A stretch of 8,376 bases of DNA from Ruminococcus sp. UBA3800 (lineage in GTDB: Bacteria > Bacillota > Clostridia > Oscillospirales > Ruminococcaceae): NCBI GenBank assembly GCA_002368715.1, contig DFEO01000035.1, forward strand, positions 1 to 8,376, written 5' to 3'. Position 1 is the first letter of the stretch. Each line of letters opens with the position of its first letter. The translations under genes and the position numbers were made by a program. Positions 1-4,786 of this stretch are shown here, one piece after another. The notes below the pieces were generated by a model. That model had not been told where the DNA came from. It searched no databases and was given only the letters and a program-made list of their open reading frames with translations.

Positions 1-673
1 TCTTGCCGCCTGCCTCGATAGCCATATTAGCCATACAAAGCCTGTCCTCCATAGAGAGGTTCACAAGTCCCTCGCCCGAAAATTCCATCGATTTGTAAAG
101 TGCTCCGTCAACACCGATCATTCCTATTATGTGAAGGATAACATCCTTGGCGGTGCTCCACTTCGGAAGCTTGCCAACGATATTGAACTTTATTGCCTCG
201 GGCACCTTGAACCAGGTCTTGCCCTTTGCCATACCCGCACACATATCGGTCGAGCCGATACCTGTCGAGAAAGCGCCGAGAGCGCCATAGGTACAGGTGT
301 GGGAGTCTGCGCCGATGATGCAGTCGCCGGGAGCAACGAGTCCCTGCTCGGGGAGAAGTGCGTGCTCGATGCCGACTCTTCCGGTGTCAAAGAAATTTGT
401 GATCTTATACTCACAGGCAAATTCTCTGCACTGCTTGCACTGAGCGGCAGCCTTGATATCCTTATTAGGTGTAAAGTGGTCGAGGACCACGGTCACTTTG
501 TCTTTGTCAAAGATCTCTGTGAAACCGGCTTTGTTGAATTCATTGATAGCGACAGGCGTGGTGACATCGTTGCCAAGCACAAGATCAAGATCAGCCATGA
601 TGAGCTGTCCGGCCTTGACGCAGTCAAGTCCTGCGTGAGCCGCAAGGATCTTTTGTGTCATAGTCATTCCCAT
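1..673 (-). CDS. leuC: 3-isopropylmalate dehydratase large subunit, 5' part (runs off the window)
   Basis: Isomerises 2-isopropylmalate to 3-isopropylmalate in cytoplasmic leucine synthesis, together with LeuD, using a [4Fe-4S] cluster. The 224 visible residues match the N-terminal half of the roughly 420-residue aconitase-superfamily LeuC type: opening [23 protein letters not shown] at residues 65-72, [11 protein letters not shown] at 101-111 and [10 protein letters not shown] at 121-130. The cluster cysteines of this family lie further on, outside the window, so they cannot be checked. The start is set by AAAGGAG (681-687, minus strand) seven bases before the ATG; internal Met3 and Met5 are less well placed. 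The gene is read away from all others here. Homoaconitase or a dimethylmalate dehydratase of the same family is a less likely alternative. Confidence 0.94.
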   Translation of the reverse strand, partial: MGMTMTQKILAAHAGLDCVKAGQLIMADLDLVLGNDVTTPVAINEFNKAGFTEIFDKDKVTVVLDHFTPNKDIKAAAQCKQCREFACEYKITNFFDTGRVGIEHALLPEQGLVAPGDCIIGADSHTCTYGALGAFSTGIGSTDMCAGMAKGKTWFKVPEAIKFNIVGKLPKWSTAKDVILHIIGMIGVDGALYKSMEFSGEGLVNLSMEDRLCMANMAIEAGGK

Positions 674-703
674 AGTAATACTCCTTTAATGTATATTTAT
701 ACT

Positions 704-732
704 CATATATTATAACACGATATTGAACTCAA
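704..732 (-). promoter_or_regulatory. Likely leuC promoter
   Basis: On the minus strand TTGAGT (727-732) stands 17 bases from TATATG (704-709). A perfect TATAAT (709-714) overlaps the end of that box but has no good -35 at 17 bases. Either start would leave a leader of only about 20-30 bases, too short for a T-box or a leader-peptide attenuator. Confidence 0.45.
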
Positions 733-834
733 CATAATAACAGTTTGTTTCCAAATAATGAATAAAAGATGATTTTCTTAATTGCCGCCCTGTGCTGCAA
801 AACTTTTTCGAGCTGGCTTAATTTTCTGTTTATT

Positions 835-862
835 TTGATCTTTTTTGCGGACATAATATAGA
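835..862 (+). promoter_or_regulatory. Possible promoter of the small membrane protein gene
   Basis: TTGATC (835-840) and TATAGA (857-862) are 16 bases apart, and an overlapping CATAAT lies at 852-857. The match is moderate. The rest of the 674-889 gap shows no gene or clear RNA structure. Confidence 0.35.
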
Positions 863-889
863 TATCAGATCATGAAAGGAGCAGAATCT

Positions 890-1069
890 ATGAGCATAAA
901 GTCGCTTACAACGAGCATCTGTGTAGCCTGTGCGGCCGGCTGGACCGCTTTTTCGGTGTCGAGAAAGGCCGAAAAGCAAAAGAAAAAGCTCAGGACCAAA
1001 GCCGCAAAGGCTCTTCGTGCTGTCGGAGAAGTTATAGAGGACCTGAAAAAAATGGCGATGAAGGCCTGA
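890..1069 (+). CDS. Small single-pass membrane protein, YtxH-like
   Basis: The 59-residue product has one uncharged, mostly hydrophobic segment at about residues 6-24 (LTTSICVACAAGWTAFSV), followed by a strongly basic stretch (RKAEKQKKKLRTKAAK) and a short amphipathic helix (AVGEVIEDLKKM). This layout resembles the small YtxH-like envelope proteins common in Clostridia, whose function is mostly unknown; that comparison is from memory of the family. The start at 890 is chosen because AAAGGAG (875-881) sits eight bases before it; an in-frame ATG at 872 would place this ribosome binding site inside the gene. It is transcribed alone: a promoter candidate lies upstream and a hairpin follows. No function is assigned. 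Confidence 0.62.
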   Translation: MSIKSLTTSICVACAAGWTAFSVSRKAEKQKKKLRTKAAKALRAVGEVIEDLKKMAMKA

Positions 1070-1093
1070 AACCCCGGGCGTTCACAGCAAAGA

Positions 1094-1118
1094 GCCTGTC
1101 TCTGAGGAGGCAGGCCTT
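1094..1118 (+). terminator. Hairpin after the small membrane protein gene
   Basis: A nine-pair stem, GCCTGTCTC / GAGGCAGGC allowing for one G-T pair and a TGAG loop (1094-1115), is followed by CTTTC. The stem is good but the T tract is weak, so termination may be partial. It lies between the stop at 1069 and the next promoter. Confidence 0.5.
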
Positions 1119-1135
1119 TCAATGTGCTCGGGCGG

Positions 1136-1164
1136 TTGACACGGGGCTTGTGTTGTGATATAAT
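1136..1164 (+). promoter_or_regulatory. Consensus vegetative promoter of the esterase-TraB unit
   Basis: TTGACA (1136-1141) and TATAAT (1159-1164) are exactly 17 bases apart, with an extended -10 TG at 1156-1157. Both hexamers match the housekeeping sigma consensus perfectly, predicting strong constitutive expression. The expected transcript start is near 1171. Confidence 0.88.
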
Positions 1165-1181
1165 TTGCCTATCGGATTTGT

Positions 1182-1202
1182 GGCATTCACGGGCCGTGTG
1201 CC
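1182..1202 (+). promoter_or_regulatory. Leader hairpin before the esterase gene
   Basis: GGCA (1182-1185) pairs with TGCC (1199-1202), and CACG (1188-1191) pairs with CGTG (1195-1198), with a TT bulge and a GGC loop. It lies within the predicted leader about 15 bases before the ribosome binding site. It could stabilise the transcript; no known riboswitch class is recognised. Confidence 0.3.
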
Positions 1203-1228
1203 TGTGGTATGAAGAACAGGAGGGCAAA

Positions 1229-2281
1229 ATGAAAAAGATCATCGCTAATGAAGAGAATATGAAGCTGATAGGCAGGGTATATATGAACGACGAGACGCTG
1301 TGGCTTGGAATGTCGGGAACAGGAGCAGAGTTTACCTGTGATGCCTCTGCGCTGACGCTTACCCTATGTGCCGATGAGGTGTATAACGGTGAGCGAAAGG
1401 ACTTTGCCAGAGCTGCGGTCTATGTGAACGGGGAGCGCCGTTCGGATATCCTTTTCGATCAGGCATTCAAGACTGTTACCCTTGCACTTGACGGCAAGAG
1501 CGTGATAACCATAATCAAGCTCTCCGAGTGCGCAATGGGAAATGTGGGCATAAAGCCGCTGATGATCGACGACGATGCCAATATATCACCTGCGCCGAAA
1601 AAGAAACTGAAGATCGAATTTATAGGTGATTCGATAACCTGCGGCTACGGTGTTGACGATGAGAATGAGCTCAACGAGTTCAAGACCGAAACGGAGGATG
1701 TTACCAAGGCTTATGCTTATAAGACCGCAAAGGCTCTCGATGCCGATTATTCTATGTTTTCGCTCAGCGGCTACGGTATAGTAAGCGGCTATTCCTCCGA
1801 GGGCGAAAGACACGACGATCAGCTGGTGCCCAGCTTTTATGAGAGCTATGGCTTTTCGATAGGCTCGTTCGGCGGCGTAAAGCCTATGGATATCCCCTGG
1901 GATTTCAGACGCTTCGTTCCCGATATCGTCGTTATAAACCTCGGCACCAATGACGACAGCTACTGCGGTGAAGACGAGGGCAGACAGAATTTCTATGCAG
2001 CAAAATATACCGAGTTTCTCAGTGTCGTTCGTTCTCATAATGAGAAGGCTCATATCATATGCGGTCTCGGGATAATGGGAGACAGGCTTTTCCCTTCGCT
2101 CGAAGCGGCGGTAAATGAATACATAAGGCAGACGGGCGACAAAAACATCTCGCTTATCCACTTTGCCGATCAGGATGCCGGGACAGACGGCTATGCCGCA
2201 AACTATCATCCGACCGAGAGGACACACCAAAAGGCAAGCGAAAAGCTTTGCAAGATAATAGAAATGGCTTGTCTTGCCTGA
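1229..2281 (+). CDS. CE2-type SGNH/GDSL carbohydrate esterase
   Basis: Likely removes acetyl groups from plant or self polysaccharide. The 350 residues divide into an N-terminal beta-rich domain (about 10-115, the jelly-roll found in carbohydrate esterase family 2) and an SGNH hydrolase domain (about 127-345). Visible motifs are FIGDSITCGYG with nucleophile Ser135, SGYG (180-183), LGTND (238-242) and NYHPTERTHQ with catalytic His327. The usual acidic residue three before the His is Ala here, as in Ser-His dyad CE2 enzymes. No signal peptide is visible, so a cytoplasmic role on imported acetylated oligosaccharides is inferred. The start is fixed by AGGAGG (1218-1223), five bases upstream; longer in-frame readings would begin upstream of the promoter's transcript start. 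It is first in a unit with the TraB-like gene, 21 bases downstream. Confidence 0.86.
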   Translation: MKKIIANEENMKLIGRVYMNDETLWLGMSGTGAEFTCDASALTLTLCADEVYNGERKDFARAAVYVNGERRSDILFDQAFKTVTLALDGKSVITIIKLSECAMGNVGIKPLMIDDDANISPAPKKKLKIEFIGDSITCGYGVDDENELNEFKTETEDVTKAYAYKTAKALDADYSMFSLSGYGIVSGYSSEGERHDDQLVPSFYESYGFSIGSFGGVKPMDIPWDFRRFVPDIVVINLGTNDDSYCGEDEGRQNFYAAKYTEFLSVVRSHNEKAHIICGLGIMGDRLFPSLEAAVNEYIRQTGDKNISLIHFADQDAGTDGYAANYHPTERTHQKASEKLCKIIEMACLA

Positions 2282-2302
2282 ATATAGAACGGAGAAACAA
2301 AA

Positions 2303-3373
2303 ATGAAAAAGAAAATATGTATGCTGGCGGTGCTCAGTCTTGCTGCTGCTGTTTTCACTTCCTGCACCGAAAACGAGCCTGTGTCTGATATCAGTGCGGA
2401 CACATCAGCCGTTTCACAGCATGAGACCTCATCCGGGCAGACCTCGGAGAGCGAGCCTGAAACAAGCTCGTCCGACGAGCCGTCAGGCTCCGAGCCTGAC
2501 TCGTCGGCATCGGAGCCTTCCGCCACCTATGAGGGTGCCACTCCTGCTATGTGGGAGGTAACAGACGACAAGGGAAACACAATGACGCTCTGCGGCTCTA
2601 TGCACGCACTTATGGAAAGCGATTATCCGCTTCCGGATCCGCTCATCGAACGCTTTGATGCGGCTGATATGCTGGAGGTCGAGTGCAATATAAACTCCGA
2701 AGAGTCGGCGCAGCTGAGTATGTCGATACTGTCCGAGGCTTACTACAAGGACGACGAAACGGTCAGGGATCATATATCACAGGAAGCCTGGGATGCACTG
2801 ACCGCATATTTTGCAGATGCAGGGCTTGATATCAATTTATATGAAAAAATGAAACCGTGGGCTCTCGACAGCATCGTAGAGGAGCTTTACACCAGAGATA
2901 CCGATGTGAAGTCTGAGCTTGGGCTCGATACCTATCTGATCGACAAAGCCGAAGAGGCAGGCAAGACTGTCACGGAAGCCGAGAGCGTTGAGTTTCAGCT
3001 GGATATGCTTCTTGGGTTTTCGGATGAGATCTATGATTTTCTTTTCCGCACCTATGAGGGATACACTGTTGCTCAGGCTCACGAGGAGCTGTATGCTCTC
3101 CACGATGCCTGGTATTCGGGGGATATCGAATCACTTGAGGATCAGACTTACACTCTGGAGGATATGACGGACGAGGACAAGGCGATCTATGAGGAATACA
3201 ACCGTCAGATGCTTTATGACCGCAACAAGGGGATGGCTCAGAGCATCAAGGATCATCTGGAGAATGGCGACAAGGTGTTCTTCCTTGTAGGGGCTGCCCA
3301 TTATGTCGGTGACAAGGGCATAATAGCCCTGCTGGAAAATGACGGATACAAGGTGGAGAGGATAAAATATTAA
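2303..3373 (+). CDS. TraB/GumN-family (Tiki-like) lipoprotein
   Basis: This 356-residue protein starts with a lipoprotein signal peptide (KKK, hydrophobic stretch, VFTSC with lipid-bearing Cys21). A Ser/Glu/Pro-rich linker follows (about 22-75), then a TraB/GumN domain (80-356). Family marks are MWEVTDDKG near 83-91, the first GxxH motif GSMH (98-101), MLEVE (123-127), the RN pair at 307-308 and the second GxxH motif in VGAAHYVGDKG (329-339). Two GxxH motifs and a conserved Glu are what led others to propose that the Tiki/TraB fold is a metalloprotease; the bacterial substrate is unknown. It should be anchored on the outer face of the membrane. The ribosome binding site GGAGA (2291-2295) is modest, seven bases from the ATG. 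It is co-transcribed with the esterase; a functional link is not evident. Confidence 0.88.
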   Translation: MKKKICMLAVLSLAAAVFTSCTENEPVSDISADTSAVSQHETSSGQTSESEPETSSSDEPSGSEPDSSASEPSATYEGATPAMWEVTDDKGNTMTLCGSMHALMESDYPLPDPLIERFDAADMLEVECNINSEESAQLSMSILSEAYYKDDETVRDHISQEAWDALTAYFADAGLDINLYEKMKPWALDSIVEELYTRDTDVKSELGLDTYLIDKAEEAGKTVTEAESVEFQLDMLLGFSDEIYDFLFRTYEGYTVAQAHEELYALHDAWYSGDIESLEDQTYTLEDMTDEDKAIYEEYNRQMLYDRNKGMAQSIKDHLENGDKVFFLVGAAHYVGDKGIIALLENDGYKVERIKY

Positions 3374-3413
3374 GGCCGCCAATGGGAATATTCGGCTTTA
3401 AAAGCGGCAAATA

Positions 3414-3479
3414 GTTACAGAATGACATAATTTGTAACCTAAATGCAACCAAATGTAACTTACTTGTTCTTGAAGTTAC
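3414..3479 (+). promoter_or_regulatory. Helically phased GTAAC/GTTAC boxes, possible operator array
   Basis: Five pentamers, GTTAC (3414-3418), GTAAC (3434-3438), GCAAC (3445-3449), GTAAC (3455-3459) and GTTAC (3475-3479), have centres 20, 11, 10 and 20 bases apart, all close to whole helical turns. The three middle ones share the longer pattern ATG(T/C)AAC or TTGTAAC. They lead into, and overlap, the promoter at 3470-3498. The pattern suggests binding by a regulator in register on one face of DNA; the regulator is not identified. Confidence 0.4.
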
Positions 3480-3498
3480 GGGCGATAAATAGTACAAT
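3470..3498 (+). promoter_or_regulatory. Promoter in the convergent gap
   Basis: TTGAAG (3470-3475) and TACAAT (3493-3498) are 17 bases apart, one or two changes from consensus in each box. The expected start is near 3505. No credible protein gene follows, so the product is probably RNA. Confidence 0.55.
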
Positions 3499-3504
3499 AG
3501 GTAT

Positions 3505-3612
3505 GTAGAACAAAGAAAGAAAAGAATGTAAACACTAAGATTAACTCTTAGCTCGTTTCATCCTCTCCAAAATTTTTACACAAGCAAAGGGCTGCCATTC
3601 GGTGGCCTTTTT
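3505..3612 (+). ncRNA. Candidate small regulatory RNA, about 108 bases
   Basis: Downstream of the promoter lie an A-rich stretch, a six-pair hairpin CTAAGA-TTAAC-TCTTAG (3535-3551), an apparently unpaired pyrimidine-rich segment TCATCCTCTCC, and a terminator hairpin ending in five Ts (3586-3612). The order hairpin, single-stranded C/T-rich segment, terminator is that of trans-acting small RNAs in Gram-positive bacteria, where such segments pair with ribosome binding sites. There is no ORF with a ribosome binding site in it. Both ends are predictions and no known RNA family is recognised. It could instead be only the leader of read-through transcription. Confidence 0.38.
3586..3612 (+). terminator. 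Intrinsic terminator, hairpin A copy 1
   Basis: AAAGGGCTGCC pairs along 11 positions with GGTGGCCTTTT (three G-T pairs), loop ATTC, ending in five Ts. It pairs better as plus-strand RNA, since the G-T pairs become A-C mismatches on the other strand. It could end the candidate small RNA and any transcript reading through from the TraB-like gene. Confidence 0.6.
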
Positions 3613-3674
3613 GTTTTGCACAAATATGCCCATTCCGCCCTGCGGCGGAAGGACAAAATATAGTACACACAAGC

Positions 3675-3700
3675 AAAGGGCTGCCATTCGGTGGCCTTTT
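3675..3700 (+). terminator. Intrinsic terminator, hairpin A copy 2
   Basis: The stem and loop are identical to copy 1, with four Ts before an A. It acts, if at all, as a backup in the plus direction. Confidence 0.5.
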
Positions 3701-3761
3701 AGTTTTGCACAAATATGCCCGTTCCGCCCTGCGGCGGAAGGACAAAACAGTACACACAAGC

Positions 3762-3788
3762 AAAGGGCTGCCGTTTGGCGGTCTTTTT
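3762..3788 (+). terminator. Intrinsic terminator, hairpin A copy 3 (diverged)
   Basis: The 5' arm is unchanged, the loop is GTTT and the 3' arm is GGCGGTCTTTTT. Both arm changes keep pairing in plus-strand RNA (a G-T pair becomes G-C and a G-C becomes G-T). It is the last plus-direction barrier before the sigK 3' end. Confidence 0.5.
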
Positions 3789-3829
3789 ATCTGCAAAAAA
3801 ATGCCCGTTCCGGTGACAGTCTGAGGCTT

Positions 3830-4498
3830 TTAGCGAAGCTTTTCGAGAGCCTTTTTTTCTATCCTCGAAACGTAGCTGCGTGATATCCCGAGCTTCGCTG
3901 CCGTTTCACGCTGTGTCAGAGGAGCATTCCCGTCAAGACCGTAGCGCATAACGATGATCCGGCGCTCTCTGTCATCGAGCCGTGAAACTATGCGCCTGCG
4001 CAGCTGCTCGCATCTTATCGACAGCTCTGTCTGTTCGCAGACATCCGAGCTGTCCGCCAGCATATCAATAAGGCAAAGCGTACTGCCGTCCTTGCCCTGC
4101 TCGACAGGCTCATCAAAATGCACCTCGGCTGCGGTCTTTTTTACAGCCCTGAAATGCATAAGTATCTCATTCTCAACGCATCTGCTGCCATAGGTCGCAA
4201 AGCGAGCGGCTTTTTTGTAATCAAAGGTGTTCACAGCCTTTATCAGCCCGATAGTCCCTATCGAGATAAGGTCTTCCTGGTCGCAGGCGTTCGAGTAATA
4301 CTTTTTAATTATATGCGCCACAAGCCGAAGGTTGTGTTCGATAAGCTTGTTTTTGGCCTGCCTGTCGCCGTTTGCCATACGCTCAAAGCATTCACGCTCT
4401 TTCTTTGCGGAAAGCGGCTTCGGAAACGCCTGACCGCTGTCGATGTGCAGTGCAAAGAAAACGAACTGCGACAAAAACTCCCATAGACCGTTAAGCAT
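3830..4498 (-). CDS. sigK: RNA polymerase sporulation sigma factor SigK (pro-sigma-K type)
   Basis: Directs late mother-cell transcription during spore formation (coat, cortex, lysis genes). The 222 residues match SigK closely: AFPKPLS (24-30), KLIEHNLRLVAHI (51-63), region 2 DLISIGTIGLIKAVNTFD (76-93) and ENEILMHFR (109-117), and a region 4.2 helix-turn-helix TQRETAAKLGISRSYVSRIEKKA (195-217). It ends right after that helix, shorter at the C terminus than Bacillus SigK. The first 20 residues are hydrophobic (MLNGLWEFLSQFVFFALHI) and resemble the Bacillus inhibitory pro-sequence that is clipped by SpoIVFB. The gene is uninterrupted, with no skin element. The start has AGGAGA (4506-4511), seven bases upstream. 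It converges on the TraB-like gene and diverges from the fusion gene. Confidence 0.93.
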   Translation of the reverse strand: MLNGLWEFLSQFVFFALHIDSGQAFPKPLSAKKERECFERMANGDRQAKNKLIEHNLRLVAHIIKKYYSNACDQEDLISIGTIGLIKAVNTFDYKKAARFATYGSRCVENEILMHFRAVKKTAAEVHFDEPVEQGKDGSTLCLIDMLADSSDVCEQTELSIRCEQLRRRIVSRLDDRERRIIVMRYGLDGNAPLTQRETAAKLGISRSYVSRIEKKALEKLR

Positions 4499-4526
4499 AA
4501 GATCATCTCCTGTTATCTTTTAGGAT

Positions 4527-4556
4527 ATTCTATGCTCACGGACAAACAGGATATGT
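4527..4556 (-). promoter_or_regulatory. SigE-like promoter of sigK
   Basis: On the minus strand CATAGAAT (4527-4534) matches the CATAnnnT -10 of SigE promoters, and ACATATC (4550-4556), 15 bases upstream, contains the ATA core of the -35. This fits the known control of sigK by SigE in Bacillus. The leader would be about 25 bases. No good vegetative promoter was found nearby on this strand. Confidence 0.5.
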
Positions 4557-4600
4557 ATTCAGGACTTTGTCCTTTTTACAGCGTAAATTTTTGGACAGCT
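4538..4600. promoter_or_regulatory. Cluster of SpoIIID-like boxes upstream of sigK
   Basis: The SpoIIID consensus recalled from Bacillus is WWRRACARNY. TTGGACAGCT (4591-4600, plus) matches all ten positions; AAGGACAAAG (4565-4574, minus) and ACGGACAAAC (4538-4547, plus) each match nine. The middle box is part of an inverted repeat AGGAC-TTT-GTCCT (4561-4573). SpoIIID activates sigK in Bacillus, so the position makes sense, but one box falls inside the promoter spacer and the motif is short. Confidence 0.4.
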
Positions 4601-4673
4601 ACAAGCTCTGTATCAGCCCCGGTATCCGCAAGCGCAGAACCTCTTGATACAAGTGATATTGCCCGGGAAATAC

Positions 4674-4702
4674 TTGACTTTTAATTAAGAATGCAGTAAA
4701 AT
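4674..4702 (+). promoter_or_regulatory. Promoter of the VanY-decarboxylase gene
   Basis: TTGACT (4674-4679) and TAAAAT (4697-4702) are 17 bases apart, each one base from consensus. The transcript should start near 4709, leaving a leader of about 78 bases. Confidence 0.75.
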
Positions 4703-4720
4703 ATATTTAGTATTTTTGGC

Positions 4721-4757
4721 CGCCTTATGGGATAGTTTTAAAACGTATGATAAGGCG
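4721..4757 (+). promoter_or_regulatory. Leader hairpin with internal palindrome
   Basis: CGCCTTAT (4721-4728) pairs perfectly with ATAAGGCG (4750-4757). The 21-base loop holds the perfect palindrome GTTTTAAAAC (4735-4744). There is no T run after the stem, so it is not a plain terminator. It may protect the transcript or the palindrome may be an operator; no riboswitch class is recognised. Confidence 0.45.
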
Positions 4758-4786
4758 CAGATGATGACGGCGACAGGAGGATAATA

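Larger units (their letters stand above)
3578..3812 (+). repeat. Three tandem copies of an 88-base double-hairpin repeat
   Basis: Units begin at 3578, 3667 and 3754, giving periods of 89 and 87 bases; the third is partial and diverged, ending near 3812. Each unit opens with ACACAAGCAAAGGGCTGCC, which forms hairpin A (3586-3612, 3675-3700, 3762-3788). In units 1 and 2 it is followed by hairpin B, TTCCGCC-CTGC-GGCGGAA (3633-3650, 3722-3739). Hairpin A ends in a T run on the plus strand and looks like an intrinsic terminator. Short open frames on both strands follow the repeat and are not believed to be genes. The layout recalls dispersed bacterial palindromic (BIME-like) elements. Confidence 0.85.

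Noticed and set aside
131..715. Plus-strand 194-codon open frame opposite leuC
   Set aside because: It is the mirror of the leuC coding strand, has no ribosome binding site or family resemblance, and leuC is a clear match on the other strand.
674..760. T-box or leucine attenuator before leuC
   Set aside because: Promoter positions leave only about 20-30 bases of leader, and no specifier loop, leader peptide or terminator is visible.
1124..1228. Longer start for the esterase, adding 35 residues
   Set aside because: The extra codons cover the promoter (1136-1164) and predicted leader and lack a ribosome binding site; ATG 1229 has AGGAGG.
1586..2230. Minus-strand 214-codon open frame inside the esterase gene
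   Set aside because: It is a shadow of the esterase, which carries complete catalytic motifs on the plus strand.
3375..3408. Terminator directly after the TraB-like gene (GCCGC ... GCGGC)
   Set aside because: Only five pairs around a 24-base loop and no T run; the hairpin A copies are better candidates.
3578..3812. CRISPR array
   Set aside because: The whole 88-base unit is repeated, including what would be spacers, and no cas genes are present.
3541..3883. Short open frames on both strands in the convergent gap
   Set aside because: They follow the tandem repeat, carry repeated peptides, lack ribosome binding sites and overlap hairpins; they are repeat artefacts.
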